Shown here: piece by piece, positions 1 through 9,329 of the stretch | Layout of the letters: every line of letters begins with the position of its first letter | How positions within the stretch are numbered: position 1 is the stretch's first letter | Assembly: GCA_016280395.1 (NCBI GenBank) | Contig: JAEEGQ010000005.1 | Span: 1 to 54,500 of the forward strand | Length of the DNA stretch: 54,500 nt | Direction of reading: 5' to 3' | Source: Lachnospiraceae bacterium | GTDB taxonomy: Bacteria > Bacillota > Clostridia > Lachnospirales > Lachnospiraceae | Program-made: the position numbers and the translations under genes | The notes under the pieces: model-generated | Databases searched by the model: none | Seen by the model: the letters and a program-made list of their open reading frames with translations, nothing else | What the model was told of the DNA's origin: nothing

Positions 1-390
1 GAGGTCAAATACTGGATCGAAGCAACTGTCGGAAGCCTTGGCCAGCTGTTTACCGGCAAGCTTTCAACACAGGACATCGGCGGCCCCGTAAGGATAGTAA
101 GCGAGATCGGCAATGTTGTTGACCAGAGCAGGGAGGACGGACCGCTCTATATCTTCTTAAATCTCCTTAACTGGGCGATACTCCTCAGCGCAAACCTCGG
201 CATCATGAACCTTCTTCCGATCCCTGCGCTTGACGGCGGACGACTGTTGTTCCTGTTTATCGAAGTGGTGAGGGGCAAGCCGATCGATAAAGAAAAAGAG
301 GGCATAGTAAACCTTATAGGTATTGTCCTGCTTTTCCTTTTGATGATCTTTATCTTCTTCAACGACATAAGAAACGTATTCTTCAGATAG
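1..390 (+). CDS. rseP: RIP zinc metalloprotease RseP/RasP, C-terminal part (5' end outside window)
   Basis: This is the C-terminal 129 residues of a site-2-type intramembrane protease that cleaves membrane-embedded substrates such as anti-sigma factors. The frame is open from base 1, so the HExxH zinc motif and the first PDZ part lie upstream of the window. What is visible is the GxxQLFTGK and DIGGPV segment typical of the family, then the third zinc-ligand motif [12 protein letters not shown] (about bases 211-246) and a last hydrophobic helix near the C-terminus. It is followed 19 bp later by ispG; rseP-ispG-polC is a common Firmicutes order in which dxr usually precedes rseP. The family call is secure; the substrate is unknown. 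Confidence 0.93.
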   Translation, partial: EVKYWIEATVGSLGQLFTGKLSTQDIGGPVRIVSEIGNVVDQSREDGPLYIFLNLLNWAILLSANLGIMNLLPIPALDGGRLLFLFIEVVRGKPIDKEKEGIVNLIGIVLLFLLMIFIFFNDIRNVFFR

Positions 391-409
391 AGCCTTCCGG
401 GAGGGAAAC

Positions 410-1483
410 ATGTACCGTGACGAGACAAAAAAGATAAGGATAGGAGACCGTTACATCGGCGGCGGTTCGCCGATCCTCATCCAGTCCATGACCAATACAA
501 AAACAGAGGATGTCAAGGCGACCGTTGCGCAGATAAAGGCTCTTGAAGAAGCAGGCTGCGATATCATCCGCTGTGCGGTTCCAACGATGGAGGCTGCCGC
601 TGCCTTAAAGAGCATAAAGAAAGAGATCCGGATACCTCTTGTTGCGGATATCCATTTTGACTACAGGCTTGCCATTGCGGCTATAGAAAACGGTGCGGAC
701 AAGATACGCATAAATCCCGGCAATATCGGTGACAGGGAGAAGCTTGCGAGTGTGATCGCAAAGGCAAAAGAGCGGGATATCCCTGTCCGCGTCGGCGTAA
801 ACAGCGGTTCCCTCGAGAAAGAGAAGCTTGAAAGATACGGCGGTCATGTTACTGCAGAAGGGATAGTAGAAAGCGCGCTGGATAAAGTAAAGCAGATAGA
901 AGAGCTTGACTATGACAATCTGGTCATCAGCATCAAATCCTCCGATGTCATGCTCTCTGTGGCCGCGCACAGGCTTCTTGCCGAAAAGACTAAGTATCCG
1001 CTTCATGTCGGGATAACGGAATCCGGTACCGTAAAAGCCGGAAATATCAAGTCTGCAGTCGGGCTCGGGATCATCCTGAACGACGGCATAGGCGACACCA
1101 TACGCGTTTCGCTTACAGACAGTCCGCTTGAAGAGATATATTCCGCAAAACAGATACTTAAGGCCCTTAAGCTTCGCAAAGAGGGCATAGAGCTCGTTTC
1201 CTGTCCGACCTGCGGCAGGACGAAGATCGATCTTATCGGCCTTGCAAAGAAGGTTGAGGAGCTTATCGCAAGTTACGATATGAATATAAAGGTCGCTGTC
1301 ATGGGATGCGTTGTAAACGGTCCCGGAGAAGCAAGAGAAGCAGACATAGGAATAGCCGGCGGCGCAGGCGAGGGACTGATCTTCAAAAAAGGGGAAGCGG
1401 TAAGGAAGGTTCCGGAAAACGCGCTGTTAGGCGAACTTAAGAAAGAACTGGATGAAATGCAGGCTTTGGGGAAAACGATATGA
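410..1483 (+). CDS. ispG: 4-hydroxy-3-methylbut-2-en-1-yl diphosphate synthase (flavodoxin)
   Basis: IspG (GcpE) carries out the reductive ring opening of MEcPP to HMBPP, the next-to-last step of the non-mevalonate isoprenoid pathway, in the cytosol. The 357-residue protein has the usual short bacterial length. It opens with a TIM-barrel part ([15 protein letters not shown] near residue 25, [11 protein letters not shown] near residue 80). The C-terminal [4Fe-4S] domain shows the cysteines in SCPTCGR (about residues 264 and 267) and [10 protein letters not shown] (about residue 300), including the conserved Glu of that motif. The ATG start follows GGGAGGG at short spacing. Its stop overlaps the polC start by 4 bp (ATGA), which suggests translational coupling. 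Confidence 0.97.
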   Translation: MYRDETKKIRIGDRYIGGGSPILIQSMTNTKTEDVKATVAQIKALEEAGCDIIRCAVPTMEAAAALKSIKKEIRIPLVADIHFDYRLAIAAIENGADKIRINPGNIGDREKLASVIAKAKERDIPVRVGVNSGSLEKEKLERYGGHVTAEGIVESALDKVKQIEELDYDNLVISIKSSDVMLSVAAHRLLAEKTKYPLHVGITESGTVKAGNIKSAVGLGIILNDGIGDTIRVSLTDSPLEEIYSAKQILKALKLRKEGIELVSCPTCGRTKIDLIGLAKKVEELIASYDMNIKVAVMGCVVNGPGEAREADIGIAGGAGEGLIFKKGEAVRKVPENALLGELKKELDEMQALGKTI

Positions 1484-4400
1484 GATTATCCGAGATGTTT
1501 GAGGGCTTTGAGCCCGGCAGTTCCATAAAAAACACATTTGATGAAATAGATGTTGAAAGATTTATCGTATCAACAACAAAGAGCACGGCACAGTTTATCA
1601 TAAAGCTTGATCCGGCGGTTCCCTGGAGATCGGTAAGGACTCTTGAAAAAGAGCTTAACCTGTTCTTTATGAAAGAGGCCGGCGTAAACCTTGTTGTGCA
1701 GGAAAAATACAAAGCCGAAGGGATCCCGACAGGCCGTATCTTTAATACCTACAGATCTTCAATGTTTGAAGAGCTTAAAGATGGCAGCGCAGTCGACTGC
1801 CTTCTGTTTGACGGTGTCAGATTTGATGAAGAAAAAGATGCTTTCAGGGCATCTTTTTGTGACAGCGCCATCGATAGGATCTATGGTGAAAGGCTTAAGG
1901 AATATATCATAAAAGTGTTCCGTGAGCGTTTTGACAGGGATGTAAGGGCCGAGTTTGACTATTCCGTTGAGGTAAAAGACAGTAATCTGGCCGATCTTAT
2001 CGAGTATGACGAAAAGATAAGGAAAAGCAAGGAAAAGAGCACGCAGAAAGACGCCGGAAAAGAGAACGGAAAAGAAGAAAAAACTCCGGAACCCAAGCAG
2101 GAAAGCAGGACGAACGCAGGTAAGGCCGCAAAGCCCGTCGATTACGCAAAGTTCAGGAAGCCTAAGCTTCCTCCGGATCCGAATCTTATTTTCGGTAAGA
2201 ATTTTGACGGGAATATTGTGCCCATCTCTTCCGTAAATGATGAGATCGGTGATGTTATCGTAAGCGGCAAGGCTTTTGCCTCCGAAATGAAAGAGATCCA
2301 GAAGATAGGCAAGGTGCTTTTCACCTTCACGCTTACGGATTTTACCGATTCGATCAGGGTAAAGCTCTTCATGACTCCCGAGAGCTATTCTGACTTTAAA
2401 GAGCTTTACAAAGATGATATCTTTCTTACGATAAAAGGCGTTGCTAAATTCGATACCTTCGACAAAGAGATAGGTATTTCCTCGGTTATCGGCATAAAGC
2501 TCGCAAAAGACACTAGAGTAAAGCGTATTGATGATGCTCCGGTAAAGCGCATAGAGCTACATGCCCATACAAAGATGAGCGACATGGATGCCGTGACGGA
2601 ACCCAAAGATCTTGTAAAAAGGGCCTTCAACTGGGGGCACAGGGCTGTCGCGATCACGGACCATGGTGTTGTACAGGGCTTTACAATGGCTTTCCATGCC
2701 CTGAACAAAAAGGATTATGAGAAGGATCCCGAGCTTCTCAAGCGGTTTGAGGAGTTTAAGATCATATACGGTTGTGAAGGCTATATCGTTGATGACTGCA
2801 AGGATATAGCGGTAAACGCCGAAGGAAAGACCGTTGATTCACCTGCGGTGTCGGTTTCGCTGGTTACCGACGGTACGGATGCCATCAACAATACCATAAC
2901 TGCTTTTGCAGCCGTGGATTGTTCCACAGGTGAGGCTGTATCCTCGGAAAGCGGGATGACGCTTGACGGTTTTCTTGATTTTATCTCCGGAAAAGTCATC
3001 CTTACAATGACTCTTGACAGGGATTCCGCATTCCTGAACGAAGCGGCTCTCCGCCTCGGAAAAGCCTTTAACGGCGCTTTTCTCGACATGGACAGCCTTG
3101 CAAGGGTGCTGTATCCAAATTTCAATGCTTACAAGATCGGCGCGATCGCAAAAGAGTTCGGTATCAAATATGACATAAAAGGCTTCGTTAACGAGGCAAG
3201 ATGCATAGCTGAGTTCTATCCGCATTTCAAAGAAGAGATCGCAAAGAAGGAGATAACTGAGCTTACAAAACTCAACGGTCTCGGCATGGCTTCCGACAAA
3301 GCCGTAAAGACCATGCCTTATCACCATATCATCCTGCTGTGCAAGAACGACATAGGACGCATCAACCTGTACCGCCTTGTTTCCCTTTCGCACCTTAACT
3401 TCTTTAATAAAAGACCGCGTATCCCAAAGAGTCTTTTAATGAAATACCGTGAAGGGATAATCGTAGGATCCGCCTGCGAAGCGGGAGAATTGTTCAGGTC
3501 CCTTGTATATAATTATTCCGACCGCGAAGTGGAAAGGCTCTGCAACTTCTATGATTACTATGAGGTTCAGCCCGTCGGGAACAACAAGTTCATGATCGAG
3601 AGCGACAAATACGACATTTCGAGCGAAGAAGACATAAGGAATGTTAACCGCAGGATAGTTGAGCTTGGGGAAAAGCATAACAAGCTTGTTGTCGCGACAA
3701 GCGACACGCATTTCTTAGACCCGGAGGACAGCATTTACAGAAGCATCATTATGGCTTCGAGAGGTTTTACGGATGCAGAACAGCCTGCGCCGCTCTTCCT
3801 CCGCACAACAAAGGAAATGCTCGAAGAATTCTCGTATCTCGGGCAGGAGAAGGCATACGAGGTTGTTGTTACCAACAGCAACAAGATAGCCGACATGATC
3901 GAAAAGATAGCTCCCGTGCGTCCGGACAAGGCGCCGCCCGTCATCAAGGACTCGGATGAGATATTAAAGAAGATCTGTTACGATAAAGCACATTCAATGT
4001 ACGGAGATGAGCTTCCGCCGATAGTTAAGGACAGGCTCGAACACGAGCTGAATTCCATCATCAACAACGGTTTTGCTGTCATGTACATCATTGCACAGAA
4101 GCTAGTTTGGAAGTCAAATGAAGACGGATACCTTGTCGGTTCACGCGGTTCCGTAGGGTCTTCCTTTGTTGCGACAATGGCCGGCATAACCGAGGTCAAT
4201 CCGCTGCCGCCGCATTATTACTGCGAAAACTGCCATTATTCCGACTTTGATTCGGATGTTGTAAAGGAATACCAGGCAAAATCCGGCTTTGACCTTCCCG
4301 ATGCGGTCTGCCCGGTATGCGGCAAAAAGCTGATCAAAGACGGAAACAATATTCCTTTTGAGACCTTCCTCGGTTTTAACGGTGACAAGGAACCGGATAT

Positions 4401-5850
4401 CGACCTTAACTTCTCCGGCGAGTACCAGAGCAAGGCCCATGCTTATACGGAAGTTATCTTTGGCGAAGGCCAGACCTTCAGGGCCGGCACCGTTTCCGGT
4501 GTCGCGGACAAGACTGCTTATGCGTACGCGTATAAGTATTTTGAAGACCTTGGCATAAAGAAGAGAAAATGCGAGCTTGAGCGCCTCGCAAAGGGCTGTG
4601 AGGGCGTAAAGAAGACCACCGGCCAGCATCCCGGCGGGATAGTAGTCCTGCCTTACGGTGAAGATATCTATTCCTTTACGCCTGTCCAAAGGCCGGCTAA
4701 TGACGTGAACAGCACAACCGTCACGACCCACTTTGAATACCATTCCATAGACCACAACCTGTTAAAGCTTGATATCCTCGGGCATGATGATCCGACAATG
4801 ATCCGAATGCTGCAGGACCTTACAGGCGTTGACATGAAGGACATCCCCATGGATGACAAGAACGTGGTCTCGCTTTTCTCAAGCCCGAAGGCTCTTGGTA
4901 TCGAGCCCAAAGACATCGAAGGGTGCCCGACCGGATCGCTCGGCCTGCCGGAGCTTGGAACAGATTTCGTTATACAGATGCTTGTTGACACAAAACCCGA
5001 GTGTTTCTCGGACATGATCCGCATTTCCGGTCTTTCGCACGGAACGGACGTATGGCTGAACAACACCCAGGAGCTTATAAAACAGGGAAAATGTACGCTT
5101 TCCACCGCCGTGTGTACGCGTGACGACATCATGATCTATCTTATCAGCAAAAACATCGAACCCGGTGTCTCCTTCAAGATCATGGAGAGTGTACGAAAGG
5201 GTAAAGGACTTTCGCCCGAATGGGAAAAGCTCATGCTTGAACATGATGTGCCGGAATGGTATATCTGGTCCTGTAAGCGCATCAAATACATGTTCCCGAA
5301 GGCCCATGCGTGCGCATATATCATGATGGCTTTCCGTATCGCATGGTTCAAGGTGTATCGTCCGCTCGCATATTATGCCGCATATTTCAGCATCCGCGCA
5401 AAGGCTATGAACTACGAGACCATGTGCCGCGGCGAAGCGGTAATGCTCGAGGAGATGGCAAAGCTCAAGAAAAAACAGCAGAGCCCGAATCCCGAAGACA
5501 AACTTTCTCCAAGAGAAGAGGACGCGCTGAGCGATATGAAGATCGTGCTTGAAATGTACAGACGCGGCTTCAATTTCACGCCCATAGATATCTTCAAGGC
5601 AAAAGCATCCCGCTTCCAGATAGTTGATGACAAGCTCATGCCGTGTCTTACGACGATAGACGGACTCGGAGACAATGCAGCTGTACAGGTGGAAGAGGGC
5701 GTCAAGAAGGGCAAATTCCTGTCCGTCGACGATTTCAAGACACGCTGCAAGCTTTCGCAGACCGTATGCGACAAGATGGACTCGCTTGGGCTTCTCGGAA
5801 GTCTGCCGAAGTCCAACCAGATCTCATTTGATGATCTCTTCGGAACCTGA
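1480..5850 (+). CDS. polC: DNA polymerase III PolC-type alpha subunit with degenerate exonuclease domain
   Basis: The replicative polymerase of Firmicutes, 1456 residues, close to the roughly 1440 of Bacillus PolC. Domains in order: N-terminal region and charged linker (to about residue 225), OB fold (about 235-340), PHP part 1 with LHAHTKMSD (about 360) and ITDHG, an exonuclease-domain remnant (about 445-600), PHP part 2 from [10 protein letters not shown] (about 614), zinc-binding cysteines CENC and CPVC (about 914-950), and the palm with [21 protein letters not shown] (about 972) and [11 protein letters not shown] (about 1097). The polymerase acidic residues are intact. The inserted exonuclease domain keeps its fold signature (ARVLYPNF, compare GRFLYPEF in Bacillus) but lacks the DxE, NAxFD and HHRAxxD motifs; see findings. 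The ATG overlaps the ispG stop. Confidence 0.96.
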   Translation: MRLSEMFEGFEPGSSIKNTFDEIDVERFIVSTTKSTAQFIIKLDPAVPWRSVRTLEKELNLFFMKEAGVNLVVQEKYKAEGIPTGRIFNTYRSSMFEELKDGSAVDCLLFDGVRFDEEKDAFRASFCDSAIDRIYGERLKEYIIKVFRERFDRDVRAEFDYSVEVKDSNLADLIEYDEKIRKSKEKSTQKDAGKENGKEEKTPEPKQESRTNAGKAAKPVDYAKFRKPKLPPDPNLIFGKNFDGNIVPISSVNDEIGDVIVSGKAFASEMKEIQKIGKVLFTFTLTDFTDSIRVKLFMTPESYSDFKELYKDDIFLTIKGVAKFDTFDKEIGISSVIGIKLAKDTRVKRIDDAPVKRIELHAHTKMSDMDAVTEPKDLVKRAFNWGHRAVAITDHGVVQGFTMAFHALNKKDYEKDPELLKRFEEFKIIYGCEGYIVDDCKDIAVNAEGKTVDSPAVSVSLVTDGTDAINNTITAFAAVDCSTGEAVSSESGMTLDGFLDFISGKVILTMTLDRDSAFLNEAALRLGKAFNGAFLDMDSLARVLYPNFNAYKIGAIAKEFGIKYDIKGFVNEARCIAEFYPHFKEEIAKKEITELTKLNGLGMASDKAVKTMPYHHIILLCKNDIGRINLYRLVSLSHLNFFNKRPRIPKSLLMKYREGIIVGSACEAGELFRSLVYNYSDREVERLCNFYDYYEVQPVGNNKFMIESDKYDISSEEDIRNVNRRIVELGEKHNKLVVATSDTHFLDPEDSIYRSIIMASRGFTDAEQPAPLFLRTTKEMLEEFSYLGQEKAYEVVVTNSNKIADMIEKIAPVRPDKAPPVIKDSDEILKKICYDKAHSMYGDELPPIVKDRLEHELNSIINNGFAVMYIIAQKLVWKSNEDGYLVGSRGSVGSSFVATMAGITEVNPLPPHYYCENCHYSDFDSDVVKEYQAKSGFDLPDAVCPVCGKKLIKDGNNIPFETFLGFNGDKEPDIDLNFSGEYQSKAHAYTEVIFGEGQTFRAGTVSGVADKTAYAYAYKYFEDLGIKKRKCELERLAKGCEGVKKTTGQHPGGIVVLPYGEDIYSFTPVQRPANDVNSTTVTTHFEYHSIDHNLLKLDILGHDDPTMIRMLQDLTGVDMKDIPMDDKNVVSLFSSPKALGIEPKDIEGCPTGSLGLPELGTDFVIQMLVDTKPECFSDMIRISGLSHGTDVWLNNTQELIKQGKCTLSTAVCTRDDIMIYLISKNIEPGVSFKIMESVRKGKGLSPEWEKLMLEHDVPEWYIWSCKRIKYMFPKAHACAYIMMAFRIAWFKVYRPLAYYAAYFSIRAKAMNYETMCRGEAVMLEEMAKLKKKQQSPNPEDKLSPREEDALSDMKIVLEMYRRGFNFTPIDIFKAKASRFQIVDDKLMPCLTTIDGLGDNAAVQVEEGVKKGKFLSVDDFKTRCKLSQTVCDKMDSLGLLGSLPKSNQISFDDLFGT

Positions 5851-5860
5851 AGTGCATACT

Positions 5861-6066
5861 TACGGGCGCGCTCGGGCCTCGAAACCGATGTATGCAATAA
5901 AGGCCCCGGTGGCCATACAGGTATCACCGGGGACCCTAAAGCACGCCGGTACTTAGCGAATGCAAGCAAACCGCGCAGCATGAGCTTAGTACCGTTGCGT
6001 GCGTATCCGGGCGATAGCGAAGTCCCCGGTGATACCTGTACGGACGCCGGGACCGGAGGATGCAGT
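5861..6066 (+). repeat. Structured tandem repeat element, copy 1
   Basis: The first of two near-identical units at an exact 280-bp offset. It contains a short hairpin GGGCCT/AGGCCC (5874-5905), then a perfect 18-bp inverted repeat, ACAGGTATCACCGGGGAC at 5917-5934 and its complement at 6022-6039. The 87-nt interior holds nested helices GCACGC/GCGTGC (5941-5946 with 5997-6002), GGTACT/AGTACC (5948-5953 with 5988-5993), AGC/GCT, a symmetric GA/GA internal loop and ATGC/GCAT (5960-5963 with 5978-5981), plus a side hairpin TATC/GATA (6004-6007 with 6013-6016). A conserved 3' tail, GACGCCGGGACCGGAGGATG, follows. No ORF is conserved. It lies directly after polC with no obvious terminator between, so it may be transcribed. 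Function unknown. Confidence 0.85.
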
Positions 6067-6089
6067 TACGGCCATTCGCTGCCACGTAA

Positions 6090-6137
6090 GTTTTTTCGAG
6101 GAGCCGGTTCACACCTTAGATATCCTCGAGAAAAAAC
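6090..6137. repeat. Inverted repeat between the two structured repeat copies
   Basis: Arms GTTTTTTCGAGGA (6090-6102) and TCCTCGAGAAAAAAC (6123-6137) pair with a 2-nt bulge around a 20-nt loop. The T run is on the 5' arm and the A run on the 3' arm, so neither strand has the stem-then-U order of an intrinsic terminator. It sits in the 74-bp spacer that separates repeat copies 1 and 2. Confidence 0.6.
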
Positions 6138-6140
6138 CAT

Positions 6141-6346
6141 TACGGTCGCGCTCGGGCCTCGAAATCTTTATTTGCATATAAGGCCCCGTTGGCCATACAG
6201 GTATCACCGGGGACCCTAAAGCACGCCGGTACTTAGCGAATGCAAGCAAACCGCGCAGCATGAGCTTAGTACCGCTGCGTGCGTATCCGGGCGATAGCGA
6301 AGTCCACGGTGATACCTGTATGGACGCCGGGACCGGAGGATGCAGT
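6141..6346 (+). repeat. Structured tandem repeat element, copy 2
   Basis: The second full unit, shifted exactly 280 bp from copy 1. The outer arms are 6197-6214 and 6302-6319. All inner helices are identical to copy 1. By eye only about five differences from copy 1 fall outside the first hairpin loop: 6146, 6189, 6275, 6306 and 6321. The change at 6306 puts one mismatch in the 18-bp stem. In contrast, the loop of the first hairpin (about 6164-6179) differs at 8 of 16 positions while its GGGCCT/AGGCCC stem is kept. Confidence 0.85.
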
Positions 6347-6374
6347 AACATGCAATTCAGGCACGACTACGCAG

Positions 6375-6420
6375 CCACCGGTGATACCTGTACTGACTCC
6401 GGGGCCGGAGGATACAGCAA
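6375..6420 (+). repeat. Structured repeat, partial third copy (right arm and tail only)
   Basis: CACCGGTGATACCTGT followed by a tail similar to the other two copies (CCGGGGCCGGAGGATACAG here). Only the right arm of the long hairpin and the 3' tail are present, and no left arm adjoins it. It could pair with the left arm of copy 2 as an alternative to the local stem. Confidence 0.7.
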
Positions 6421-6461
6421 CAACTGATTCAAAAATTATTAAAATTTTATAAAAAAAGTGC

Positions 6462-6490
6462 TTGCAATTTCTTTTAGGATATTGTATTAT
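6462..6490 (+). promoter_or_regulatory. Sigma-A-type promoter of tRNA-Glu
   Basis: The -35 box TTGCAA (6462-6467), a 17-bp spacer and the -10 box TATTAT (6485-6490) put the start a few bases before the tRNA 5' end. The flanks are very AT-rich, unlike the GC-rich repeats just upstream. Confidence 0.75.
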
Positions 6491-6504
6491 ACAAAATGTT
6501 CTGT

Positions 6505-6576
6505 GGCTCGCTAGTCAAGCGGTTAAGACGTCGCCCTCTCACGGCGAAGACAGGGGTTCGATTCCCCTGCGGGCTA
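6505..6576 (+). tRNA. tRNA-Glu (anticodon CUC)
   Basis: A 72-nt cloverleaf. The acceptor strands are GGCTCGC and GCGGGCT with discriminator A. The D arm contains AGTCAAGCGGTTAAGAC. The anticodon stem TCGCC/GGCGA flanks loop CTCTCAC with anticodon CTC at 6538-6540, which reads GAG. The T arm is CAGGGGTTCGATTCCCCTG. CCA is not encoded. The first acceptor pair is G1-U72 instead of a Watson-Crick pair. It is the only tRNA in the window and has its own promoter and terminator. Confidence 0.95.
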
Positions 6577-6579
6577 TTT

Positions 6580-6615
6580 AAGGGATTGATAGCAATATCA
6601 ATCCCTTTAGTTTTA
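6580..6615 (+). terminator. Intrinsic terminator after tRNA-Glu
   Basis: A perfect 12-bp stem AAGGGATTGATA/TATCAATCCCTT (6580-6591 with 6596-6607) with tetraloop GCAA is followed by TTAGTTTTA. The T run is interrupted but its position directly after the tRNA fits termination. Confidence 0.75.
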
Positions 6616-6666
6616 TCCGGGATTAACAGGATTTTTTAAGCAATACAAACTGAAAGGCAAAGATCT

Positions 6667-9306
6667 ATGAAACAGTTTACTTCGAATGAATTAAGAACAG
6701 CATGGAAAAACTTCTACAAAGAAAGAGGTCATGTTGACTGCGGCGCCGTCTCTCTCGTATCGGACGGTTCGACGGGTGTCCTCTTCAATGTTGCCGGCAT
6801 GCAGCCTTTGATGCCGTATCTTCTCGGCCAGAAGCACCCTCTCGGAACAAGGCTCTGCAACGTACAGGGCTGTGTACGTACAAACGATATCGATTCCGTA
6901 GGTGACAAGTCCCATGCTACCTTCTTTGAGATGATGGGAAGCTGGTCACTTGGCGATTACTTCAAGGAAGACCGCTGCAAGTGGAGCTACGAGCTCCTGA
7001 CCGAAGTATTCGGTTTCGACAGGGATCACATTGCTGCTACCGTATTTGCAGGTGATGAGAATGCTCCCCGTGATGAAGAAGGCGCAAGATGCCGCATTGA
7101 ATCGGGCATAAAGAAAGAGAATATCTTCTACCTGCCCGCAGAAGACAACTGGTGGGGCCTTGAGTTCGGTCCCTGCGGTCCCGACTCCGAGATGTTCTAT
7201 ATAGCCGATGTTCCGGACTGCGGTCCAAACTGCGGACCCGGCTGCAAGTGCGGTAAATACACCGAGCTTGGAAACGATGTATTCATGCAGTACGAAAAGC
7301 ACAAAGATGGTACCCTTACTCCTCTTGCCAAGAAGAATGTTGATACGGGCTGGGGCCTTGAGCGCAACCTCGCTTTCCTTAACGGAACAAAGGATGTTTA
7401 CAGGACAGATGTTTATGAACCCGTGATCAAATATATCGAGAAAAAGTCGGGACAGACCTATGACGCTGATGAGAAGCTTACACGCTCAATGCGCATCCTT
7501 GCGGATCATACCCGTACAAGTGTAATGCTCATCGGCGATGAAGCAAAGCTTACCCCTTCAAATTCAGGTGCAGGCTATGTTCTCCGCCGTCTCATCCGCC
7601 GTGCCATCAGACACGCGAGAACCCTGAATATCAGCAAGGCCGATATCCTCGAGATCGCACGCATCTTTATCGACGATATCTACAACGAGGCATATCCGAA
7701 CCTTTTGACAAACCGTGCTTTCATCCTTTCCGAGCTTACAAAAGAGATAGAGCGTTTTGAGAGCACCCTTGAAAACGGCATGAAGGAATTCAAGAAGCTC
7801 CTTGATTCCGTTAAAGCATCCGGAACCGGCAGGTTCACCGGGAAAGATGCTTTCTACCTTTACGATACCTTCGGTTTTCCGCTTGAGCTTACCGTTGAGA
7901 TGGCAGATGAAGAAGGCCTTTCCGTTGATGAAGAAGGCTTTACAAAAGCAATGGAGGAACAAAAGCAGAAGGCCCGCGACAATATGGCGTTTGCGCAGAA
8001 GAATACAGCAACTGTTTTTGATGCCCTTGACGAATCGGTAAAGAGCGAGTTCGACGGATATGACAAGCTTGTGCTCGAATCCGATATCCTTGCCGCAGCG
8101 ACAGATACAGAGCTTGTAAATGAACTTATGGGCAAAGGCACGATCATCACTGCAAAAACCCCGTTCTATGCCACAATGGGCGGCCAGAAGGGTGATAAAG
8201 GTCTTATTAAGACAAAAGACGGCGCTTTTGAGGTAGAGGATACCGTTAAGCTTCCGGGCGGAAGGATCGGTCACATCGGTACCGTTATCGAAGGAACAAT
8301 AAAGACCGGTGAAACAGCAACTCTTATGGTTGACAGAGGCCTTCGTGCCGCAACCTGCAGGAACCATTCCGCTACGCACCTTCTTCAGGCGGCTCTCCGC
8401 GAAGTGCTCGGCAACGAAGCGCATCAGCAGGGTTCTTACCAGGATGAGACCCGTACACGTTTCGACTTTACCTTCGGCAGGGCTCTTACCGATAAGGAGC
8501 TCAAGAAGGTTGAGCAGATAGTAAACGAGAAGATAGAAGAGGATCTTAAGGTCAGCACAGAGGTACTTGCGATAGAAGAAGCCAAAAAGTCCGGAGCAAT
8601 GGCACTTTTTGGTGAGAAGTACGGCGATTTTGTACGCGTTGTTTCAATGGGTAACTTCTCCAAGGAACTTTGCGGCGGTACCCATGTTTCACACACCGGT
8701 GAGATCGCAAACTTCAAGATCCTTTCGGAATCCGGTATTGCTGCCGGTGTAAGGCGTATTGAGGCTATTACCGGTGCAAATGTTATTGAATATTATAAGT
8801 CAGTAGAAAAGCTGTTAAATGAAGCTTCCGCAGAGCTCAAGACAACTCCCGCAGCTCTTGCCGAGAAGATCGCACATCTTCAGGCAGAGCTTAAGGCTGT
8901 CAAGTCTGAAAATGAGAGTCTTAAGAGTGCAGCCGCCAAGGATGCGTTAAAGGATATCTTCAATAACGCCAAGGATGTTAAAGGCGTTAAGCTTACGGCT
9001 GCCGTTGTGCCCGGTGCCGATCAGAATTCCTTGAGAGAGATGGCTGATTCAGTATGCGACAAGAACGGCGGTGTTTGTGTTCTTGTTTCGGAAAAGGACG
9101 GCAAGGTCGCACTTGTCGCAAAAGCAACGGATGATGCCATCGCAAAGGGCGCACATGCAGGCAACCTTATAAAAGCACTCGCTCCCATAGTCAACGGCGG
9201 CGGCGGTGGAAGACCGAACTTTGCATCAGCGGGCGGCAAAGATGCCTCAGGTATGGCAAAGCTTGTTGAAGCGGCATCAGAAAAGCTTGCAGAGCAGATC
9301 AAGTGA
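6667..9306 (+). CDS. alaS: Alanyl-tRNA synthetase
   Basis: A class II synthetase that charges tRNA-Ala and edits mischarged Ser and Gly. At 879 residues it is full length. The N-terminal catalytic core starts with FTSNELRTAWKNFYKERGH and contains motif 2 (THATFFEMMGSWS-like, about residues 80-95). The editing domain carries the zinc-type motifs NHSATHLL (about 567) and CGGTH (about 668). A coiled-coil (about 730-765) leads to the C-terminal C-Ala domain with the glycine-rich GGGGGGRPNFASAGG near residue 845. The ATG follows GAAAGG. No T-box leader fits in the 50 bp between the tRNA terminator and the start. Confidence 0.98.
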   Translation: MKQFTSNELRTAWKNFYKERGHVDCGAVSLVSDGSTGVLFNVAGMQPLMPYLLGQKHPLGTRLCNVQGCVRTNDIDSVGDKSHATFFEMMGSWSLGDYFKEDRCKWSYELLTEVFGFDRDHIAATVFAGDENAPRDEEGARCRIESGIKKENIFYLPAEDNWWGLEFGPCGPDSEMFYIADVPDCGPNCGPGCKCGKYTELGNDVFMQYEKHKDGTLTPLAKKNVDTGWGLERNLAFLNGTKDVYRTDVYEPVIKYIEKKSGQTYDADEKLTRSMRILADHTRTSVMLIGDEAKLTPSNSGAGYVLRRLIRRAIRHARTLNISKADILEIARIFIDDIYNEAYPNLLTNRAFILSELTKEIERFESTLENGMKEFKKLLDSVKASGTGRFTGKDAFYLYDTFGFPLELTVEMADEEGLSVDEEGFTKAMEEQKQKARDNMAFAQKNTATVFDALDESVKSEFDGYDKLVLESDILAAATDTELVNELMGKGTIITAKTPFYATMGGQKGDKGLIKTKDGAFEVEDTVKLPGGRIGHIGTVIEGTIKTGETATLMVDRGLRAATCRNHSATHLLQAALREVLGNEAHQQGSYQDETRTRFDFTFGRALTDKELKKVEQIVNEKIEEDLKVSTEVLAIEEAKKSGAMALFGEKYGDFVRVVSMGNFSKELCGGTHVSHTGEIANFKILSESGIAAGVRRIEAITGANVIEYYKSVEKLLNEASAELKTTPAALAEKIAHLQAELKAVKSENESLKSAAAKDALKDIFNNAKDVKGVKLTAAVVPGADQNSLREMADSVCDKNGGVCVLVSEKDGKVALVAKATDDAIAKGAHAGNLIKALAPIVNGGGGGRPNFASAGGKDASGMAKLVEAASEKLAEQIK

Positions 9307-9329
9307 TCAAAACTGCAACGGAGAAGATC

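Noticed and set aside
6057-6090. A mini-ORF after GGAGGATG in the repeat tail
   Set aside because: The ATG frame is 9 codons in copy 1, 2 codons in copy 2 and the ATG is ATA in copy 3, so coding is not conserved.
5851-6420. CRISPR array
   Set aside because: Only two and a half copies, unit length over 200 bp and no spacer-repeat periodicity or cas genes.
9303-9329. GTG start for the SGNH hydrolase overlapping alaS
   Set aside because: The ATG at 9330 has a clear GGAGAAG at correct spacing; the GTG does not.
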